Source: Owenia fusiformis
Taxonomy: Eukaryota; Annelida; Polychaeta; Sabellida; Oweniidae
NCBI GenBank assembly: GCA_903813345.2
Contig: CAIIXF020000005.1
Span: 12,279,375 to 12,343,374 of the forward strand
DNA: 64,000 nt
Reading direction: 5' to 3'
Under the pieces are notes generated by a model. The model was not told the origin of the DNA. It saw only the letters and a program-made list of their open reading frames with translations, and searched no databases. This document shows positions 55,601 to 64,000 of this stretch, in pieces. A program made the position numbers and the translations under genes. How positions within the stretch are numbered: the first letter of the stretch is position 1; each line of letters opens with the position of its first letter.

Positions 55601-58600
55601 AAAAATTGACAGAGAAATTGGAAATGTAATTTTGAAGAAGATACATTACAAATACCACTCATTTAACTACAGTCTATGATCTACATCATATTTCTATATT
55701 ATAATAAAAAATTATTGTGTACTATTTCTATTTCATTCAATGTTTATATTAAGAAATTGTATAACTTATTCTTACAAGTTTCTGGATGTTCTTCAACAGA
55801 AGAGGGTACTTGACTAAACGACTCCTTGGAAGATCTAAAATAGAAATAAATAAAATAAATCTAAAATAATCCAAGTCTTTATAAGGCCATCATACAATTT
55901 ATTTCATCTAATTGTATTAAATTATGTAACAGCCGCAACAAAGAATCATCAGATTTTTTCAAAATCCAACATAATTTAGAAAAAACCTATCTCTTTGCTT
56001 CAGTCAATAAATAATACTAAGGATACTTGAAGCTTCAGGAGTCAAAACATAAAATAATATTTTGATCAATCTTGTTCAAATCTATGGGATCATAAATTAT
56101 GTAGTTTCCGTAATAAACTGCGTAGTTTCCCTACCTAGAAAGCTCCACAGATCTAGCTTCCTGCTGAATGAGGATAGTTGGCATCTCTCCAGAAAGTCCT
56201 GTAGTTTTTTATCAGACTTTTTCTGTTCGAGTAAATCTTTGGCATAAACTTGATTGGAGCAGTATGGGATATAACAGTACAGATTTGGCACCTGAAATAA
56301 ATAAAATTGCAATTTAAATCACAAAGCCCTAAAAACTACATGCTTTGTCAAAGATGTGACTAAAATTTAATTTAATTTCAAATTCATGAAAAACAGAATA
56401 AAGGACAATATGCTTCGATTTTTAATAAGAAGAAATAATGCACATGTGAAAAATGTTCTATCATAATTGAAAATGCTCAAAAAATTAAATAGAGTACCTA
56501 CCCATTCTACAAGGATTTTTCCAATTCCTTCGATAGTTTCATCTTCTTTCTTGGCTCCTTCAATTATTTTCACCAGGTCTGTAACATAAGAAACAGTTAT
56601 TGGTTGAGTAAAGAATACAGTCAGTCAATACAATATATAATATACAAATCATGTGGATTGAAATCAAAGAAAAAGGATAGCATTTGAAAAGGGTTTCATG
56701 TTCTGGTTTAACATTCACCAAACTGAAATTGAGGTTAAACTGATACACTAATTGAAGTGTCAAGTGGTATTAAGTATGTAATTTTAAATTTAGTGAACAA
56801 ATATCTTTAAAAAATAATAAATGATGACATGAGTAGTAATTGAGCCCAAAATGCCAGACTTGATTATTTTTTCTTTCCAGACTAAATAAATTTTCTTATG
56901 AAATTAAATGGCATCCAAGTTTGGGGTGCCAATGTTGTTATCTTATTTATTTCATTTTACATGGGAAGTTCCTGGCATATCTTCTTTAGCCGTTATGAAC
57001 AAATATATATATAAATATACAGAAGAGCTCAGATTACTTACTTTCATGTAATGGCACCAGTATTCCAATAATACCAAATATTTTGTTCTGTTCAGCTTCT
57101 GTCATCAAGCCCAGTTTCATGATTGACTTTTGGTATGTCTAAAAACATAATAATCTTTTATTGACTCTGGTATGCATTTAAAAAACAATACAATGATCAT
57201 TAATTAAGCAATCACCCGTAAAGCGAGGGGTCATGGGTTCGATCTCAACTGGGGTGGACTGACTTTTTCATATCAGCCCTTAGTGCAGGATTTCATTCTG
57301 TGTTTTCATTATAACAATGTAATAAATAAATGACTTCATGATAACTAGAACTTGTAATCTAAGGAGACATTCATCTTTGATTTATAAATATGTCTTAGTT
57401 AAACTTACATCTTTCACCATGTTGAGATCTTCAATCAAATCTTTTTCGCCTTGGAACAGTTCAAAGATTCCCTAAAACAGCAAAGACAATTGTTACATAT
57501 ATGTATTGAACTGTTATAACAGGCATTTTATTAGGTTTTGGATCAAAAGACAAGTATAAATTTTTATTATGCACCTCATTAAAATACTCAAATCTGATTG
57601 GTTAAGAGCTGCAGGGTCTATTGCCATACGTGGCAGCAAGATCTCATTCTATCCAGTAGTGAAGCAACGAGATCTCCAACCATCCCATATGCCAGAATAC
57701 CTATCCTCGAAAAAAAATACTAGGCTCGGCTTCATCTCGCCTAGTATTTTTTTCCTCGGATAGGTATTCTGGCATATCCGCCTCATGGTCATCCAGTATT
57801 TGTTTAATATTGTACTAAATTACATGCTCACAATATTTATAAGGGATTAAGCCAAGAGATCAGTGAATTGTGGAAGATTTTAAGCACTAGGGTCTTGTAA
57901 GGGACTTCTAATGAGGTGAGAGCCCAAATTCAAAGTCTAGCATACAAGACATGTGTGCATAAAATCATCCACAATTAATTGAGTCATATGTGAATAAATT
58001 CTTTCTCACATGACAAAATGTTTATCACAATATCTAAAAAAGGATGGAATTCAACCAGAAACATTTTTGGGAGCTTGATATTTGCAAGGTGGTGGTGGCA
58101 TAAAAAATAAGTAATGGAGTTTCACAAACCTCTTGACGTTTAATCTGTAGGTTACTGAACAATTTCTTGACTCCGCTCCCTACAGACTCTGACCAGCTGA
58201 TGGTTTCTCTGCGCTTGGTGGGGGTGGGGCGAGGCTCTCTGTAGGGGGTTGTGCTACACTTATTAGGCTTACTGGGTTTTGGTGACTTTAAGTTTTTGAA
58301 ACTCAATGATTTCTAAAAAGAGATTGAGATTTTAATGAAAAATTAGCTGAAAACAGGAATATCATGTAATGCATGAACATATCTGTTTATCATTGCATGT
58401 TTTTTTGTTAGTCATATATTAAGTACTACACCCCCCCCCCCTCTTTTGATTTACCCTTACCAGTTTTAGAGTTTAGAGAGAGAATATGGAATAGAAGAGG
58501 GATGCAAGACATGCTTCCTGTTACTGTTTAACTGTGATCTTTTATAAATTAGAGATCTTGATGGTTCTTATTACTTTGTGATAACATAAAATGGTATTAA

Positions 58601-61600
58601 ATTACAATATTTTGCAGAAACAGTTACAATATTTTGCAGGACCAGTTACAATATTTTGCAGAAACAGTTACAATATTTTGCAGAAACAGGGAATATACCG
58701 GAAGTTCAATTCAGAGCCACAAAATCAGCCAATTTCTTGGAGGTGCATTTAAGACTGTAGTTTAATTAAGACTGTTTATACTGTAGTTTATGACTTACAC
58801 TGAAGACTTTGTTGACAGCTTGATTGACAGGTGAAAGAATTGATGACATGTGGACCAGAGACCTCCTTCTCTTTGAATCCTACAACAAAATTGTATTGTT
58901 TTAGTCACATTTTATTTTGAAATATATATAAAAATAAGTACATGTACATTTTTTGGGTGATATGATTATCCAGGGCAGAATTTGTCACAACAGGCTAAAT
59001 AAATGAAAACAACATGCAAAATTAATGGAAACTATAAATTTAAGATGGAAAAGTTGAAAAGTCCCTAAAAACAACAGGTAATTTTGTGAAAACAACGGTG
59101 ACATCGCCTGTTGCTAATGAAACCTGTTATCCATCCCTTAAACAGTCAACTATCTTACTAAGATGTAAAGGAGTTAGTTTTAAGAATATTGAGCTCTGTA
59201 CATTAGCAAATAAGCTTTTTTTTGTTTCAGGGACTTTGTCAACATATTTTCCAAGCTCTTGCCAACCTTTTCCTTTCAATCCAATATCTAGCTGTCCAGA
59301 TATAACTGAGAAAAGTTCTCTTGATGAGTATGTCAACAAAGAACACAAACTGTGAAAAACTGCTGACAGGTTATTTTCTAAAGGGTCATTTGTGTCATTC
59401 AGAACAAGACCTTTTCTACTACACTGGAACGGTGTAACAAACATAACATTATACCTTCATTGCTCAATTTGGTTTAATTCTTGTTTGGAGAAAGTTTTTA
59501 CCAAATTCAGAGTGTAATTTTAACTGTTTGAATCAATTGGTTTCCTGATGTGATTGAAATCAAATCATTCAACATGTGACATAATGTGAGCTTATTTAAA
59601 AAGTACAATAATAGATTTGTTCATATAAACAGTGACAGTCTTGGGGCCTTTCTGAACATTCCATACTGTGACAGATGGACTTCTCAGCAGGGGGGAGATG
59701 TCATAGGTGTGAGTACTCCCCTCCCCCCTCTGACTCAGAATTACTGAGAGAATGACACTTTTTCATCAATGATGAATTTTGAGAATTTGGGTGTGATGAT
59801 CATTTTGGAATGAAAACCTGGTTCAAAAGGGCAATTTTTGATTCTTTTTCCAATAAAATCTTGAAAACTTTCTAAAAATGGAGTTCTGATGTTACCAGTG
59901 ACATTCACTGTGTCCAAATCATCACTTTGCCAGTGGCCATTTAAAATATGTTAAGATAGGGGTAATGTATGACTATGATATAGCCCCTCAATGCCTTGAA
60001 AGTGACATGCTTTTTGCTTGAAAATAGGCAAATTATGGACAGAAGACAGTCACTCATTTCCATATTCTTCCCAAGTTCACCAAATTAAAAAGTTACCTCA
60101 TTAAATTAACATTAATTAACATGGACAGTGAAAGTTTAATTTATCAAAGGCTATCATGTCAAAGGGCTAAAAGATGAAGATAGTAATTTGTGTAAATCTT
60201 ATAAAAGGTCAACATCCCTCTACCCATTTAGATAAGATAGCTCTAGGCGATATCAAAATATTAAATAAATAATTTTCTTAAAAAGATTTAATGAGGTCAA
60301 TGGTGATTCTTAATCAGCTTTAAGGTACAACAAACTGTTAGCTAGCAATAACATGCAAGAAAATTAGAAAATTTGAAAGTTAAGACTTGTGAACTTCAAG
60401 GTGTCAGTCATGCTGATAAGTTTGACTAATTAGAAGTAAATTACAGTAGATTCCTTATACAGCTAAGTAGCAATGTAATCAAATAAATAAGTATTTACAT
60501 TAATGGGTAAGTGTAATCACCTCACCCCTTATAAAGTAAGTCTCTTGTCTCTGTATGTATGTAACAGATGTCAATACATTGAAATGTACAGATATTATTT
60601 TGAATATGTTGTTACATAATTTATATATACATCCCTGTCCCTGTCAATAAAATTCAAGTTTATGGCATTTAATATGAGAATCGTACAAACAGGAAAGCTG
60701 TTTGCAAGGGATGTGTGCTTTGAAGATTAGCTTAATTTGATTGCCTTTAGTTTTAAACTGTCAAATATTTAAATTAGTTTGCATGCTTTAGCAATAGTGG
60801 CAGGTGTTTTCACAAAATTCAAATATTAACAGTTATTTGAAATAAGTTAAATAGTTCAGACTTTTGTTGCATAATACTTGAGTAGCAGAAGGTTTTTTTT
60901 AAAGTTCATTGCCAACTTTAAAAAAAAATATAGTTAGTACAAAACCTGTGCTTTAGACAGTTTTGTGCAACAGAAATTCAATTTCTGATTTGGATAAACA
61001 TTGAAATATCTTACCCTCCAAGTTATTCTCTTCTATAATAAATAAAATATCTTAAAAGGTTGATCCGCATAATGAACACTTTTATGCAATTTCCCTGATT
61101 ATAATTGCCAATTATAGGTACTCATGTTTTTGACATTTTAGAGACATTTACATGGTATGATTGAATACATAGTTCATAATCAGAATATTTCAATTAAAAT
61201 GTTGAAATTACCTTTCTCATATAGAATTCATTTGTTCAAGTGTGGAACTACCTTAACTTCACAGTGAAAGTTGTTACATCACACTGACAAAAGGAATTAA
61301 ATATTAATATTTCCCATGTGTAGTCTCAGTAGCTAAGTCTTAGTAACAATTTACTAAATCTGTAATTAATTAAACTTAGGATTAACATGTAGTAATATAT
61401 TCATCCCAGATTAGTCTGATTTGTATCTTACCTTGGATGTCCCCATGTCCAAACTCTTCACACTGATATTATCTTCTTCAACTTCTCCACCCTTTCTCTT
61501 ACGTTTACGCTGTAATTTTAAATACATGACAAATCAAAATGCTGATTCCTCTATAGTATTTAAATGTTTTGAATAATTTATCTAGTATACACTACACATT

Positions 61601-62533
61601 GTTGCTTGTATGTTCTTAATTATTTTGATGCATGGCAGTTATCTAACATTTGTCAAGTACATGATGACTTAATGTAATTTGAATATCAAACAAAATCTAA
61701 GCTAGGTAATTAACTACGTATAATCTAAACTGATTCTATAGACATGTTGATGAAAACCACCATGTGATAGACAATAATCTTATGTCAAAATAATAATTGC
61801 AATCATCAGGAACATCATTGTTTCTTATCTGAAATATATTTTAATAACCTTGTTCATTTTAATCAGACATAGAGGAATCAATTTTACTTACCACTAAATT
61901 GAATGGACTTTTGAATGATATTTCAGATGCATTAGATCCTTTGCGTTTCAGTTTCGGACTCTTTAGACTATTAAATGACACAATTGATGAGTTGGAATCC
62001 TTGCGACTCAGTGTGCTTTGAATAGAATCTATAGAAGAGATTGAATCCTTGCGACTCAATGTACTCTTCATGGATGCAGTTGAATCCTTCCGAGTCAGCA
62101 AATTCTTGAAGGATGCTAACGAATCTCTACGTAACAATTTACTCTTCTTTCTCTTAAGCCTATCAAATAAATCAGTGTAAGATGGATTGTACTGAATTTC
62201 TGTTTCTCTTTAACAAGTCATACTAAAAGATGCATTGATTAGATATAAAAAATCTTAATCTCTGGGAAGATGTTGCGAAGATCTAGTACAGGTCACTCCG
62301 ATCCCATATCTACATCATTACAAGAGGAACTCTATTATCATTGAAGTATAAAATTCATTTTCATGTCTCAATCGTGTCATTGGTTTCGATAGAAATCTAC
62401 AGGTTATCATGAACTGAACTGGAATTCAAAACAAAGCATTTCAAGATTTGATTGATCTTCAGAAAAAAATAAAAACAAACCTGTGGTTTTCAGATCCAGT
62501 GGGTGGGCTGAATATATCATCCAATTCCGCCAT
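52676..62533 (-). CDS. RhoGEF of the NET1/ARHGEF3 type, complete, 13 exons
   Basis: Exchange factor expected to activate RhoA. Exons from the start: 62533-62481, 62159-61892, 61509-61432, 58879-58799, 58312-58130, 57471-57409, 57138-57042, 56578-56502, 56291-56135, 55834-55776, 54494-54453, 53755-53588, 53267-53084, 52839-52676 (TGA). These 14 segments sum to 1674 nt, 557 residues, frame intact throughout. The N-terminal ~130 residues are basic, with repeated RKDS motifs and several Lys/Arg clusters that could be nuclear signals. The DH domain spans from KRQEGIFELFQGEKDLIEDL to FLDLPRRSRLVKYPLLL, including PYCSNQVYAKDLLEQKKSD and SFSRKLDLWSFL, all close to NET1/ARHGEF3. The PH domain follows: KLHVFLFEEICVLARPATR, CYQVYRQPIPV and SHTLIANDEHDKLQW. 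The C-terminus is SDESDC. Shares a divergent promoter with the gene at 62898. Confidence 0.93.
57688..57777. repeat. Strong hairpin element in a RhoGEF intron
   Basis: ATATGCCAGAATACCTATCC ... AATACTAGGC pairs with GCCTAGTATT ... GGATAGGTATTCTGGCATAT around a 13-base loop, interrupted only by small bulges. It may be a short palindromic MITE. The flanks at 57600-57680 carry GCAAGATCTC/GCAACGAGATCTC, which may belong to a larger element. Confidence 0.7.
58602..58690. repeat. 24-bp tandem repeat, ~3.5 copies
   Basis: Units TTACAATATTTTGCAGAAAC plus AG repeat with one GGACC variant. It lies in the RhoGEF intron between exons 58879-58799 and 58312-58130. Confidence 0.85.
59159..59423 (-). other. 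Orphan exon-like open segment in a RhoGEF intron
   Basis: On the - strand an acceptor (CCGTTCCAG) precedes 88 open codons that look protein-like (LENNLSAVFHSLCSLL, LDIGLKGKGWQELGKYVD, SSIFLKLTPLHL) and a donor TTA/GTAAGA follows. The segment enters in phase 0 and leaves in phase 1, which does not fit the neighbouring RhoGEF exons. It could be an exon or relic of another gene or transposon, or chance. No family recognised. Confidence 0.25.
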
Positions 62534-62897
62534 ATTGTTGTAAAATGTACAGTCGATACTGCGGCACAATTTGATATATTTAATTGTGTTCTCACGCTCC
62601 TATACCACTAATAAATCAAGCAAATGTGCAAACAAAAAGATATTTCAAAGTTTAAAATATGGCGGAAGTAACGGCATCAATGCTTCTGACCAATCAGAAT
62701 GTTTGTAACAGAATTTATGGCAAACTTTCAATAAAACGAAATCCTTACATGTTTGGCATAATTGGAACAAAAAACATTAATTAGTACAATTATCTTCATT
62801 AAAATATTTTTAGCATTTATTATTTTATCACTTAAAAGGAATTTGTTAAGAAAAAGCGTATTGACGGTGTCAACTATAGATGGCATGACAAGTCAGT
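62534..62897. promoter_or_regulatory. Head-to-head promoter, RhoGEF / secreted-protein gene
   Basis: 364 bases separate the two divergent start codons. AAAATATGGCGGAAGTAAC at about 62654 combines YY1-like and ETS-like motifs, and CCAAT lies at 62690. The RhoGEF start codon itself sits in a CAATATGGCGGAA context, again YY1-like. No TATA box is seen. Confidence 0.6.
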
Positions 62898-63017
62898 ATG
62901 GCTGCCCTTTTGGGAAAATCTTTTACGGTCTTCATAATTCCTTTAGTTTTAAGCTGTTTAAGCCCAGTGATACTACAGTACGTACCGCCATGTGAAACTG
63001 GACAATGCCAAGTCACA
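62898..63017 (+). CDS. First exon of a secreted or membrane protein, 3' partial
   Basis: ATG opens 40 codons: MAALLGKSFTVFIIPLVLSC followed by LSPVILQYVPPCETGQCQVT, then a CACA/GTGAGTAT donor in phase 0. Residues 8-24 form a strongly hydrophobic signal peptide or anchor, and a CxxxxxC pair follows. The frame reads past the donor into intron. The remaining exons lie beyond the window. I do not recognise the protein. Confidence 0.55.
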
Positions 63018-63284
63018 GTGAGTATATTGTTATTTTCAATAACTTCGCAGATTAAAGTGAATATCGAGATGTTTTTTCAATGTTTTGTTTTTGAAAATTT
63101 TTGCTTTGGAGTTGAAATTTCAAGCCTTTCAACTTCAAGGAACTAAAGAAGGAACTAAACATAAGACTGAAGTCAGATTTTCTTTGTAAGATGATTGGTC
63201 CTTTTTATTTGACAAGATTGGAAACAAAACAACGAAATGAACTTACACCTCTTTTATTTCCATGATTTTTGGGTCGCGAGTAAA

Positions 63285-63850
63285 TCCTATAGGCTTATCT
63301 TGTTCCCGGACTATGGTCCTGTGAACATCTCACTCTTTTGCCTGTGCGATTACAACATGGGAGAATTTTTTACGCTTCTTACACTTCAGATACCTACTTC
63401 AATAGATTCCTTGGTATTTTAGCATTCTTTTCGTGTAGTTGAATCCACAATTGTCTGGGTTTATCGGCAGAACGAAGACATTTTCGTTTTTGATCGCAAT
63501 ATTTGCGTGTAACATTTAACTTATTTCAACCGTCAAATTCCTCCATATTGGTACTTCCGGTCCACATCCAGTACAGTCATACGGGGATTCCCCTTTTAAA
63601 TCCAACCGCCATCTTGAAAAGTGGTGGAATCTCTCTCGATGAAAAAGAAAAATTTTCCCGTTCTGCCGATATACCCAGACAATCGGCGGTTCCAATACAT
63701 TAGAAGTTACATTTTGAGTTCTATAATGCATTGAGGTAGGTATCTTAAGTGTAAGGGGCGTAGATAATTCTCCCAAGTTGTAATCGTACAGGCAAAAGAG
63801 TGCGCTCCATACAGGACTATAGTCCTGGTACGGGATAACTATAGGCAATA
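63285..63850. mobile_element. ~565-bp palindromic element at the right edge
   Basis: The left arm (CCTATAGGCTTATC, GGACTATGGTCCTGTG, CTCTTTTGCCTGTGCGATTA, ACTTCAGATACCTACTTCAA, GTCTGGGTTTATCGGCAGAA) returns inverted in the right arm (63630-63850) with moderate divergence. The two opposite-strand open frames encode similar peptides only because of this inversion. Probably a MITE, in intron 1 of the gene starting at 62898. Confidence 0.75.
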
Positions 63851-64000
63851 TGTATGAATATGATATATTATTGATGTTTCATCATCATCATTATCAAGTT
63901 CTGAGCTTGTAGGTCTTAACTAACAGTCCTGTTAATGCTCAGATCTATATTCTTTATAGTTCATATTCAATTAAACTATATCATAGTGGTAAGTTTGCCA

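Noticed and set aside
62407-62595. 62-codon - strand frame overlapping the RhoGEF first exon
   Set aside because: It is an out-of-frame shadow; the ATG at 62533 opens the frame that splices cleanly to 62159.

Overview
This window comes from an AT-rich animal (metazoan) genome. The genes are split into many short exons with standard GT..AG introns, some genes sit inside the introns of others, and short DNA-transposon derivatives, tRNA-derived SINE-like copies and minisatellites are common. The gene set (a ciliary F-box/LRR protein, an ankyrin/SOCS-box protein, a NET1/ARHGEF3-type RhoGEF, a C2H2 zinc-finger factor and a single-exon GPCR) together with the repeat load suggests a marine invertebrate bilaterian, perhaps a lophotrochozoan or an invertebrate deuterostome. 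I cannot fix the phylum from sequence alone.

Layout. (1) 1.35-25.85 kb, + strand: 3' part of an FBXL13/DRC6 orthologue. Twenty exons join in one frame to 721 residues, and the 5' end is missing. Its 8-kb intron (13.2-21.2 kb) holds an intronless class-A GPCR on the - strand (14.07-15.19 kb) and a 4.2-kb near-palindromic foldback element (16.65-20.89 kb). Another intron holds a retrotransposon C-terminal fragment. (2) 25.85-29.5 kb: convergent 3' intergenic space with several small inverted-repeat elements. (3) 29.5-44.16 kb, - strand: an eight-exon, 755-residue protein with eight C2H2 fingers. One intron contains two tandemly duplicated two-exon cassettes coding an unrecognised Cys/His protein family. 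(4) 44.16-44.42 kb: a head-to-head promoter shared with (5) a + strand ankyrin-repeat/SOCS-box gene (44.42-48.05 kb, 291 residues). (6) 48.05-52.68 kb: intergenic space with nested MITEs and a possible unassigned promoter. (7) 52.68-62.53 kb, - strand: a complete 557-residue NET1/ARHGEF3-type RhoGEF. (8) 62.53-62.90 kb: a second head-to-head promoter, then the first exon of a secreted or membrane protein on the + strand and a palindromic element at the right edge.

All spliced models were checked by hand for reading-frame continuity across every junction. Gene names rest on remembered family features, not on a database search.

The most unusual pattern is that splice junctions in three unrelated genes sit at the edge of local tandem duplications that carry a copy of the splice site plus a little exon. 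These are FBXL13 exons at 3363 and 21862, the ankyrin/SOCS gene exon at 47339, and the zinc-finger gene donor at 32613. They leave decoy splice sites, several of which would run into a stop codon.
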